Of a DNA stretch of 64,000 bases, positions 1 through 7,128 are shown in pieces. The stretch's first letter is position 1. Each line of letters starts with the position of its first letter. The notes under the pieces are model-generated. The model worked only from the letters and a program-made list of their open reading frames with translations. It ran no database searches and had not been told where the DNA came from. Made by a program: the position numbers and the translations under genes. Where the stretch lies: positions 1-64,000 of the forward strand of contig JAURYJ010000075.1 in the NCBI GenBank assembly GCA_030653985.1, in the 5' to 3' direction. The DNA is from Methylobacter sp. GTDB taxonomy: Bacteria > Pseudomonadota > Gammaproteobacteria > Methylococcales > Methylomonadaceae.

Positions 1-686
1 GTCATTGAGAGAGCCGATAGCCTCCTCTGGTAGCACTGTTCAATATTAACACAATAGAGGTTTTATACTATGGGAAACACGAAATTGAGCCGCTTACATC
101 CCCGCCATGAACGGCGGGGTTTTACGCTACTCATGGATAAAACTGCAATCAGTCCACGAACGACACGAAAGTCAAAAGTAGCATCTCGAGGTGCAAAATA
201 AATCAGTCTATCGTTGGCATAGCCATTCACTCGTTGAGTAACGACCTAAAAACTGATATCTATTTGAAAAATTTCGTGTTTTTGTGATTTTTCCAGGTTT
301 AACCCAGGCTAGCAGCTTGAGGCGGCGTTGGGGACATTTCAACTTATGAAGGTGTTACCATCTTCATCAAATTTCTTCGCTGGTCTGAAGCCTAACCCTT
401 CAGGGGAATTATTTGAGTTTGACAACGATGCACTGGCATCGTTATGCTTTTTGGTAACCTCGTCGTTCACGGGGAGGAATAATCCACCGACCTCTATCCG
501 TCGACGGGTGTCATTCGACGGGTGAGGTCGGGTGTGGATTGAAACATAGGTTTTTCTGAAAAATTTAAAAATGGAGCATAAATGTTATATTTAATAAGGG
601 TATTTAATGCCGAATAAACTCACCAGAACTTACTCAAAAACGGCATTATTACACACAACTTTTGAAGGTCATGGGGTGACTAAACC
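1..686. other. gene-poor left edge
   Basis: I see no gene that I can support here. An open frame at 328-525 on the + strand starts at TTG and resembles no family I know; the minus strand is also free of stops over about 345-540, but has no good start. Besides the hairpin at 100-124, there is an inverted repeat AATGCCG (606-612) / CGGCATT (641-647) and a small palindrome AACGATGC...GCATCGTT near 424-443. The region could hold decayed mobile DNA plus the marC promoter. Confidence 0.5.
100..124 (+). terminator. GC-rich hairpin followed by a short T run
   Basis: CCCCGCC (100-106) pairs perfectly with GGCGGGG (113-119) across a 6-base loop and is followed by TTTT. It has the shape of a rho-independent terminator for a gene entering from the left. 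Hairpins of this kind are also common beside IS200/IS605 elements, but no transposase is visible in the window. Confidence 0.5.
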
Positions 687-1298
687 ATGACCGACTTTCT
701 CAAATCCACGGCTCTGCTACTCGTCCTTCTCAACCCATTTCTTGTTATTGTTTACCTTGTTGACATCGTCGACAAACTGGAAATGAAACAATTCACCCAA
801 GTTATGATCCGCGCAGCACTGATTTCCAGTGCAGTCTTTTGCTGCTTCGCCATTCTGGGCGACGCGGTTTTCTCCAGCTTCGTACAAGCTGAATTTGCAT
901 CGTTCCAAATATTCGGCGGCATAATCTTTCTGCTCATCGGACTCCAATTCGTCTTTAAGGGTCCTGCGGCTATTGAGATGCTAAATGGTAAGTCGGAGCA
1001 TCTTGCAGGCGCAATTGCCATGCCAGTATTGATTGGGCCGGGCACCATCAGTGCCAGTGTCATCATTGGAAAGCGGCTTGATCCGTTGATAGCCTGTGCT
1101 TCTGTACTTGTAGCAGTCATCATAGCCATCGTGTTAATGCTAGGCCTCAAGGCATTGCACGACGTTGTTCGTCAGCGTCGAGCATCCCTTATCGAAAGGT
1201 ATATTGAAATAGCCGGGCGCATTACCGCACTGTTTGTGGGAACCGTGTCCGTTGAAATGATCATGCAGGGCGTTCGAACATGGGCAGGAAAATTTTGA
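687..1298 (+). CDS. MarC family integral membrane protein
   Basis: A 203-residue, very hydrophobic protein with about six predicted membrane helices, the usual size for the MarC/UPF0056 family. The motif NPFLVIVYLVDI in the first helix and the mid-protein MPVLIGPGTISASVI, with its GPGTI core, are the family signatures. MarC was once linked to multiple antibiotic resistance, but the function of the family is not established. The ATG at 687 is preceded by GGGGTGA at a suitable distance. It is monocistronic and converges on the minus-strand cluster that follows; the stop codons are about 12 bases apart. Confidence 0.85.
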   Translation: MTDFLKSTALLLVLLNPFLVIVYLVDIVDKLEMKQFTQVMIRAALISSAVFCCFAILGDAVFSSFVQAEFASFQIFGGIIFLLIGLQFVFKGPAAIEMLNGKSEHLAGAIAMPVLIGPGTISASVIIGKRLDPLIACASVLVAVIIAIVLMLGLKALHDVVRQRRASLIERYIEIAGRITALFVGTVSVEMIMQGVRTWAGKF

Positions 1299-1309
1299 CC
1301 CACTGAAAG

Positions 1310-1831
1310 CTAGTATCGCTGAATCAAATTCAGCGTTCTTTGCGGCAGGTTTTCGGTAGTCGCGCCTTCCCGATACAAGCGAGTATCTTCATGTATGGTG
1401 GTCATAAACCGGATTAACTGCATTTCGTGCTGCATTTTCTGTTCAATACCTTCCGCGTCCCACATGTTATTCAGTAAATATTTCGCATGATGATGAATGG
1501 TGAAGGCGACCGCCTCCGGCAAATCAATATAACTGGCCTGAATTGAAAATTTCAGTTGATCCAGCGAGGCCAAATACTGTTTATAGTCTTTAACATCCTG
1601 CTTGCACTTGGTTTTAAACATCGACAGCTCAGCGCCGTGTTTAGTCTTCAGTAAGCTGATGTCGTGTTCCAGCCGTACGCTTTTCTTTTTTAATTCGGCT
1701 TCCAACGCTTTCTCGGCTAAGACGCGAGCATGTTTGAGTTTTACCTGGGCACCCTGATTAGCTTGCTGCCATTTTAGATTTTCGTCTTTAAGCGAATGCC
1801 ACAACTTCATAAACTTATTTATCATAGTCAT
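1310..1831 (-). CDS. unrecognised coiled-coil protein
   Basis: I do not recognise this 173-residue protein. It has no signal peptide or membrane segment. Residues about 15-90 are rich in Lys, Glu, Ala and Leu with heptad-like spacing and probably form a long coiled coil. A second helical part (about 95-173) contains HHHAKYLLNNMWD. It starts 3 bases after the stop of the upstream membrane protein at 1835-2356, which has exactly the same length in residues, so the two are probably co-translated and may act together. It is the last gene of the minus-strand run that begins with the GNAT gene. Confidence 0.6.
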   Translation of the reverse strand: MTMINKFMKLWHSLKDENLKWQQANQGAQVKLKHARVLAEKALEAELKKKSVRLEHDISLLKTKHGAELSMFKTKCKQDVKDYKQYLASLDQLKFSIQASYIDLPEAVAFTIHHHAKYLLNNMWDAEGIEQKMQHEMQLIRFMTTIHEDTRLYREGATTENLPQRTLNLIQRY

Positions 1832-1834
1832 GGG

Positions 1835-2356
1835 CTAAACAAGAGAGGAGATTTTTTGCTGCAACATTAACAACGCCTCAATGTCCTGATTTTTTCGGTA
1901 GCGGGCATGGTCTTGTTGCAGTTGCTGATACGTTGTTCCCGATAGTTTGGTTTTAATCGGCAACAGATCCTGATGAATGGCTTTAGATAGCAAGCGAATG
2001 TGTTTGCGATTATTCAGCCTTAACAGGCGTTTTCTGTTCAGCTCATTGATAGACTTTATTTTTAATTTTTTAAAATAAAACAGACGGTTAATCTGATCCT
2101 GCCTAGCATGTACAAACCATAGCCGTCTCTGTACCCGCTGTTTATACGAAAAATAATCTAACATAGAATGAACAATTATTTTATAAACACCCAATAAGCC
2201 GGTGATGATAAGTCCAGAAAACGCGCTTAACAGCATGACCGAACCCAAGGTAATTAACACACCCGACAAACCAGGTACGGCTAACCACAACAACAGTTCT
2301 ACCGATAAAAATACCGGTAATGACGCCAGAGCCAACAATAGGGAAAGCCTAATCAT
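1835..2356 (-). CDS. unrecognised protein with N-terminal membrane hairpin
   Basis: A 173-residue protein of no family known to me. Residues about 5-65 form two or three hydrophobic helices (LLLALASLPVFLSVELLLWL, then LITLGSVMLLSAF and LIITGLLGVYKIIV). The remainder is basic and helical with many Arg, Lys and Gln and should face the cytoplasm. It lies 60 bases after the carbon-nitrogen hydrolase stop and 3 bases before the coiled-coil gene, suggesting a membrane anchor plus a soluble coiled-coil partner. That pairing is inferred from spacing only. Confidence 0.6.
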   Translation of the reverse strand: MIRLSLLLALASLPVFLSVELLLWLAVPGLSGVLITLGSVMLLSAFSGLIITGLLGVYKIIVHSMLDYFSYKQRVQRRLWFVHARQDQINRLFYFKKLKIKSINELNRKRLLRLNNRKHIRLLSKAIHQDLLPIKTKLSGTTYQQLQQDHARYRKNQDIEALLMLQQKISSLV

Positions 2357-2416
2357 TAAAATAAAAGCCGCAAAGTCAACATCGTCGTCGTTAGATGGTT
2401 TTTGTCGACGGTTTAA

Positions 2417-3505
2417 TCAGGACCGCATAACAAATGCCTGTTGCAATGGCCAGTCTTTGTAGTTAAAGACTTGTCCTTGCTCCCGAACCGTAGCGCAAGC
2501 ACCGAGCGATACTTCGGCAACAACCCATTGTACCGCATTGAGTTTGCCTGCCGCTAAAATGCCGTTATCAGGAAATCCACGATCCACCGGTGTATAAACA
2601 GCGGCTGCACCGATATTGACATCCACGGCTTCAGACCACGGCGCATTGCCTACCAGCGCAGCTTGAGCGACATAACATTGGTTTTCCAAGGCGCGCGCCT
2701 GACAGCCTATTTTGACGCGATGATAACCTGCCAGCGTATCGGTACAACTGGGCACTAAAATCAGATTGGCTCCGGCTTCAACCTGTTTTCTTGCCAGCAG
2801 CGGAAATTCACTGTCATAGCAGATATTGATCGCTATTTTTCCGTACTCGCTATCAAAACAGCGCAATTCCTCACCGCTTTGAATCAGCCATTGCTCGTTT
2901 TCAAAACGGGTCATCATCAATTTATCCTGATAATCAAACTGACCATTCGGCATAAATAAATAAGCCCGGTTTCGATAAGCGCCGGAATCTGTTTGTACCG
3001 GAAACGTGCCCGCTTGAATGATGCACTGGTATTTTGTAGCCAGCATTTGAAACAAGTCCAGATAATCATCAAGCAACGACTGCATGTCTACCAACTGCTT
3101 GCTTAACGATGAATAAACCGCCTCACCCGCCGAGCCTGCTCCCGACAGGCTTACGGCATACACACCATCCCTGGCGATCGCCGAGCCTGCTCCCGACAGG
3201 CTTACGGCATACACACCATCCCTGGCGATCGCCGAACCTGCTCCCGGCAGGCTTACGGCATACACACCATCCCTGGCGATCGCCGAACCTGCTCCCGGCA
3301 GGCTTACGGCATACACACCATCCCTGGCGATAAACAACGAGGCCAATTCCATACTGGCATACTCGGGAAAAAGCAGAATCTTCGCATCCTGCTGCGCCGC
3401 ATCCCTCACCCAGCGTTCAACTTTGCTTTGGTACTGTTGCCAGTTCTCCAGAAAACTGATGTCGTATTGGGCAGTCGCAATTTTAACGTTCATGTTTTTA
3501 ACCAA
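2417..3505 (-). CDS. carbon-nitrogen hydrolase (nitrilase superfamily) with in-frame repeat insert
   Basis: Nitrilase-superfamily amidohydrolase, 362 residues. The Glu-Lys-Cys triad is visible: Glu48 in LLFPEYASME, Lys in YQDKLMMTRFE and Cys in INICYDSEFP. Residues about 59-126 are four tandem copies of a 17-residue unit (IARDGVYAVS, then L(P/S)GAGSA) placed between MELASLF and GEAVYSSL, which normally adjoin in relatives. Without it the protein would be about 294 residues, normal for the family. The insert follows the first catalytic Glu and probably forms a loop. The gene overlaps the upstream GNAT gene by 16 bases; an internal ATG at 3493 (MNVKIATAQYD) is a likelier start. In Bacillus YhcX-like proteins GNAT and nitrilase domains are fused, so the pair probably acts on one pathway. 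Substrate unknown. Confidence 0.85.
   Translation of the reverse strand: MVKNMNVKIATAQYDISFLENWQQYQSKVERWVRDAAQQDAKILLFPEYASMELASLFIARDGVYAVSLPGAGSAIARDGVYAVSLPGAGSAIARDGVYAVSLSGAGSAIARDGVYAVSLSGAGSAGEAVYSSLSKQLVDMQSLLDDYLDLFQMLATKYQCIIQAGTFPVQTDSGAYRNRAYLFMPNGQFDYQDKLMMTRFENEQWLIQSGEELRCFDSEYGKIAINICYDSEFPLLARKQVEAGANLILVPSCTDTLAGYHRVKIGCQARALENQCYVAQAALVGNAPWSEAVDVNIGAAAVYTPVDRGFPDNGILAAGKLNAVQWVVAEVSLGACATVREQGQVFNYKDWPLQQAFVMRS
3129..3331 (-). repeat. element A: four 51-bp tandem copies inside the hydrolase gene
   Basis: Units at 3129-3179, 3180-3230, 3231-3281 and 3282-3331. On the minus strand each begins ATCGCCAGGGATGGTGTG. The units are nearly identical; the two nearer 3129 encode Ser and the other two Pro at one codon. 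Each is 17 codons, so frame is kept at any copy number. Adjacent units are joined through GGCGATCGCC. Related copies lie in rapA at 11593-11649 and 11873-11922. Confidence 0.95.
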
Positions 3506-4083
3506 AAAGTCATCGGTTTAGGCGTCTCGTCAACATCATCCAGATCTTTCCAGCTATAGATAGTGTTCAGTTCAGGATGCTTGACGTAGCCGCGTTTGTT
3601 CCAGAATTGATCCAAAGGCACATAATCGGCCGGTCGCCGAGGATGATCCGCAGGGCGCTCGACACAACAAAAACAAATATGCTTGAAGCCGCCCAATTGT
3701 TCGGCGTGAGCCTCTCTTTGTTCGAAAAATTTAACACCAATACCCAGACCGCGATAAGCCTTGTTCAACACCGACTCACTGCAATAAAAAACCTCGTCGA
3801 GATGGTAACCCTGCTCAATAAACGGCTTTTTCAGCTCATCGGTTTCATATTTCATCGGAATCGCTGTCGATACTCCGACCACGGTATCGCCATCGAACGC
3901 AATCACGATGACGCTTTCGGGACAATCAATATAAGTCTGCAAATATTTTTTTTCATAATCTATATTCCCGTCATACAAATACGGAAAGTCGCGAAACACT
4001 TCAATTCTAAGCCGCGCAAGTTCAGGAATGAACTGTTCTAAAGCCGCGCCGCTCCATCTTTCAATACGAATGTTTTTAGCCAT
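3490..4083 (-). CDS. GNAT family N-acetyltransferase
   Basis: A 197-residue acetyltransferase of the GNAT fold. Visible parts are the N-terminal strand-helix (LARLRIEVFRDFPYLYDG), the core strands VIVIAFDGDTVVGVS and the acetyl-CoA loop NKAYRGLGIGVKFFEQRE, a variant of the Q/RxxGxG/A motif. It is the first gene of the minus-strand cluster, and its stop lies inside the start of the carbon-nitrogen hydrolase gene. Relatives fused to a nitrilase domain are known, which supports a joint role in making or removing an acyl-amide. The substrate cannot be told from sequence. Clear from 4083 back to the divergent GH17-like gene at 4258 is a 174-base shared promoter region. Confidence 0.8.
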   Translation of the reverse strand: MAKNIRIERWSGAALEQFIPELARLRIEVFRDFPYLYDGNIDYEKKYLQTYIDCPESVIVIAFDGDTVVGVSTAIPMKYETDELKKPFIEQGYHLDEVFYCSESVLNKAYRGLGIGVKFFEQREAHAEQLGGFKHICFCCVERPADHPRRPADYVPLDQFWNKRGYVKHPELNTIYSWKDLDDVDETPKPMTFWLKT

Positions 4084-4257
4084 AAGATTACAGAAACAAA
4101 AAAAACCGTATTTTAGCTGAACGCTTAACGTTTGCGTAGTTTATGCCATAAAAAGTCTGCTCATATTCAAAAGATAACCATTATGAGATGATGCTGATCT
4201 AATCGGTGTATGTTATAACGCCCTCCTTCAAAACTTTTCAATCTACTGATTTTAACT

Positions 4258-5946
4258 ATGAGAATTGCTTTATTCGTTGCATGGGTTGTTTTACTTAACG
4301 GCTTGTTAGGTTGGTTTACCAACTTACCTCAGGATGTAGGCTCGGACGTTCCATCAGGAAAGCTTAACAGCCTGTCATTCGCCCCGTTTCGAGAAGGTCA
4401 GGGGCCTATGGATAAAAAATTCCCCACACCCGAACAAATTGACGCTGACTTGCGTTTAATGGGTGAAAAAACCTACTCTATTCGCACCTATGCCAGCGCC
4501 GAAGGCAGCATGCCGGTTATTCCCGCCTTAGCGCAAAAGCACGGACTGAAGATGATTCAAGGCGCTTGGCTGGGTTCCTTAAAAGCCGACAATGAAACCG
4601 AAATCGCCGAAGTCATCCGCTCCGCCAACGCGAACCCCGACGTGGTCAAACGGGTTATCGTCGGCAACGAAGTACTGTTACGCGGCGATCTGGAGCCGGA
4701 GCAGCTGATTGAATACATACGCGCAGTCAAACGCTCGGTTAAACAGCCGGTTTCTTATGCCGATGTATGGTCTATGTACATGAAATACCCGGAGTTAATC
4801 AAAGAAGTAGATTTTATTACCATCCACATTCTGCCCTACTGGGAGGATAAACCTATCACCGTAGACCAGGCGCCTGAGCATATTGAGCGCATTTACCGGC
4901 AGGTTCAACAGGAAGCCGATTCCATTGCTCCCGGCAAACCCATACTGATCGGCGAATCAGGCTGGCCGGGTGCAGGTAGGCAACGCGGTTGGGCTGTGCC
5001 TAACGTGGTAAACGAAGCAAAATTTATCCGTAAATTAATTGAAGTCGCCACTAAAAACGGCTTCGATTACAACATTGTCGAAGCCTTTAACCAATCCTGG
5101 AAAAGCGACTTTGAAGGCGTAGTCGGTGCTAACTGGGGACTTTATTCTGTCGATCGCAAAGAGGTTTTTCCATTGACCGGAAAAGTCTACGAAAATCCGG
5201 GCTGGTTTAACGGCGTTATCGCGTCAACGCTACTTTTTCTAGTCATCGTTATCGGCTGCTGGAAGCCATTACAAGCGTTATCATCCATGCGCCTGGCGGT
5301 TTTTCTGCTATTCTCGCAACTGCTGGCCTTGCTGCTGACAAGCATGGCTGAACACTTGTGGTATACCAGTTATAGCGACTGGCAGCGTCTTCAGGCAGCG
5401 CTAATCGTGGGAGCAAACGCACTCTTGGCCGGATTGATAGTGCGACGCAGCTATGCTCTATTTACCAATCAAACGACCCATCCAAAACTCGGCTCCTGGA
5501 TATATACGCTCTATATCCTGTTTGCCGGATTTGCCGTTTATAAAACCTTCGGCCTGGCGCTAAATGGACGTTATATCAGCTTTCCGACGGCAGCGGTTTA
5601 CATTCCTGTTATTGGAGTTTTGGGCTTAATGATCATCAGTTATATGACCGAACGTTCATATTCGTTAAAGACCCTGGAGATTAACCGATTAGCTGGACAC
5701 AAAAAAACCAAAGCCGATCAGGATAAGATAATGGGCTACGCACTGCTGATCGTGGGTTTGGCGCTTATTATTCGGGAAACTCAAGCTTTTCTGGAAAGCC
5801 GCGACTTTATCCTTGCTTATCCTGATGTGCTAGAACGAATTGGCGTTGCTTTGGTTTTTTCCGTAACCAATTGTCAATTACTGGAATGGTTAATGTGCTT
5901 GGCCATACTCGCGTTACCGTTGCTGGTAAAGGACAATAAGAAATAA
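4258..5946 (+). CDS. membrane-anchored GH17-like glycosidase
   Basis: A 562-residue protein. Residues about 3-20 form an N-terminal signal anchor. Residues about 38-310 form a TIM-barrel domain like glycoside hydrolase family 17 (beta-1,3-glucanases), with the acid/base Glu138 in VGNEVLL and nucleophile Glu233 in LIGESGWPG. The C-terminal 240 residues hold about seven hydrophobic helices, so the catalytic domain faces the periplasm. Proteins of this design are thought to act on beta-glucan or exopolysaccharide, as hydrolase or transglycosylase; which one is not clear. No glycosyltransferase partner is next to it. The 181 bases to the next gene carry no obvious element. Confidence 0.8.
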   Translation: MRIALFVAWVVLLNGLLGWFTNLPQDVGSDVPSGKLNSLSFAPFREGQGPMDKKFPTPEQIDADLRLMGEKTYSIRTYASAEGSMPVIPALAQKHGLKMIQGAWLGSLKADNETEIAEVIRSANANPDVVKRVIVGNEVLLRGDLEPEQLIEYIRAVKRSVKQPVSYADVWSMYMKYPELIKEVDFITIHILPYWEDKPITVDQAPEHIERIYRQVQQEADSIAPGKPILIGESGWPGAGRQRGWAVPNVVNEAKFIRKLIEVATKNGFDYNIVEAFNQSWKSDFEGVVGANWGLYSVDRKEVFPLTGKVYENPGWFNGVIASTLLFLVIVIGCWKPLQALSSMRLAVFLLFSQLLALLLTSMAEHLWYTSYSDWQRLQAALIVGANALLAGLIVRRSYALFTNQTTHPKLGSWIYTLYILFAGFAVYKTFGLALNGRYISFPTAAVYIPVIGVLGLMIISYMTERSYSLKTLEINRLAGHKKTKADQDKIMGYALLIVGLALIIRETQAFLESRDFILAYPDVLERIGVALVFSVTNCQLLEWLMCLAILALPLLVKDNKK

Positions 5947-6128
5947 GCGGTCATTAGCTATATTCGCTATTTTCCGGTTTTTTTTATCATGATTTTTGCA
6001 ACAGCAATACCATTTTTTCAAGCTTATCCTGTATTTAAAAAAAGCCTATAACTGTACTTTTTGAAATAACCTGAAGTAAACTGTGGGTTATATGAATATT
6101 TTTAACCCAACAGAAGATTAGGGAAAAT

Positions 6129-6899
6129 ATGCGCAACATTAAATTATTTGAAGCCGTTGATCACCGTTTTATCTTACTCAACGAGAGTGAGCCGGGTGAA
6201 GAAGACGGCGTTCGTTCCAATCAGTATTTGATCACCCATCATAATGACGGCGTACTACTAGACCCGGGCGGTTTTGGCGTGATGCCCCGGGTTCTAGCAG
6301 AAATGTTGCGCTATGTGGGGCCAGAACAAATTAAAGCTATTTTTTTGTCGCATCAAGATCCCGACATCGTCGGTGGCTTATCAACCTGGCTGGAACTGTG
6401 TCACTCGCCCGTTTATGTTTCCAGCATCTGGATACGTTTTTTGCCCCATTACGGTTTAAAAGACATGGCGCGGTTTGTCGGCGTACCCAACGAAGGCATG
6501 AACTGGGAACCCTCTCCCGGTTTTAAACTAAAAATCGTGCCCGCACATTTTTTGCATTCCGAAGGCCAAATCAACGTCTACGACCCGATTGCTAAAATCC
6601 TGTTCACCGGCGATATCGGAGCGGCCATGTTGCCCATGGATAAAAATGACGCCTATGTAGACGATTTTATCGATCACATCCCTTATATAAAAGGTTTTCA
6701 CCGCCGCTACATGTGCTCTAACAAAGCGATACGCTGTTGGTTGGAGACCATTGCCGACCTGGATATTGAGATGATTGCCCCGCAACACGGCCCGATTTAT
6801 CGGGGCGCTGCCGTTCAGGATTTTTTAAACTGGCTCAAAGATCTGCAATGCGGCATTGATTTGATGCAGCCGGGCGGATACTTTCAGGAAGAGGATTGA
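6129..6899 (+). CDS. ODP/FprA-type metallo-beta-lactamase-fold protein
   Basis: A 256-residue metallo-beta-lactamase-fold protein of the diiron ODP/FprA type. Metal-ligand motifs: SHQDPDIVGG (the HxD variant instead of HxHxDH), HFLHSEGQ, FTGDIGA and APQHGPIY. Proteins with this ligand set bind a non-haem diiron site and react with O2 or NO; stand-alone ones serve as sensors. It has no flavodoxin domain, so it is not a complete flavodiiron reductase. The GGDEF-EAL gene probably began 2 bases after its stop (ATG at 6902), so a redox input to c-di-GMP turnover is likely. AGGGAAA precedes the ATG. Confidence 0.8.
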   Translation: MRNIKLFEAVDHRFILLNESEPGEEDGVRSNQYLITHHNDGVLLDPGGFGVMPRVLAEMLRYVGPEQIKAIFLSHQDPDIVGGLSTWLELCHSPVYVSSIWIRFLPHYGLKDMARFVGVPNEGMNWEPSPGFKLKIVPAHFLHSEGQINVYDPIAKILFTGDIGAAMLPMDKNDAYVDDFIDHIPYIKGFHRRYMCSNKAIRCWLETIADLDIEMIAPQHGPIYRGAAVQDFLNWLKDLQCGIDLMQPGGYFQEED

Positions 6900-6917
6900 G
6901 CATGAGCCAGTTATCGC

Positions 6918-6990
6918 ACGACTGCATGGATCCAGGAGGTACGACTCCAAGAATGGAGGAGGTAGAGCAACGCACGGAGCAGTTGCCGGG
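6918..6990 (+). repeat. element B copy at the 5' end of the GGDEF-EAL gene
   Basis: Bases 6938-6990 match 56347-56399 in the FliK-like gene at 47 of 53 positions, including GGAGCAGTTGCCG. Immediately upstream, 6918-6940 looks like a degenerate duplicate of 6941-6963 with a 23-base period (ACGACT...GGAGGT). The copy lies between an ATG at 6902, well placed after the ODP gene, and the downstream coding frame, and separates the two into different frames. Confidence 0.85.
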
Positions 6991-7128
6991 CCCAGTCATC
7001 TGGAGGCCCTGCGCTTAAGCATTATCACTCAGATAGCCGAAATTTTAGAAAACCAAACACGCACTCAGCGCTCTGCAACGGATATATCCCAGCTTAATCA
7101 TAATGTACATCAGGAGATTATCAGTAAA

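Noticed and set aside
100-124. End of an intact IS200/IS605 element
   Set aside because: The hairpin is suggestive, but no transposase frame or second end is visible in the window.
328-525. 65-codon open frame at the left edge
   Set aside because: TTG start, no ribosome site, no recognisable motif, and the opposite strand is equally open; not enough to call a gene.
3129-3331. CRISPR-like array of direct repeats
   Set aside because: The 51-bp units are contiguous with no unique spacers and are translated in frame within an enzyme; no cas genes are present.
6129-6899. Glyoxalase II or beta-lactamase
   Set aside because: The HxHxDH motif is replaced by HQDPD, and the other ligands fit the ODP/FprA diiron type.
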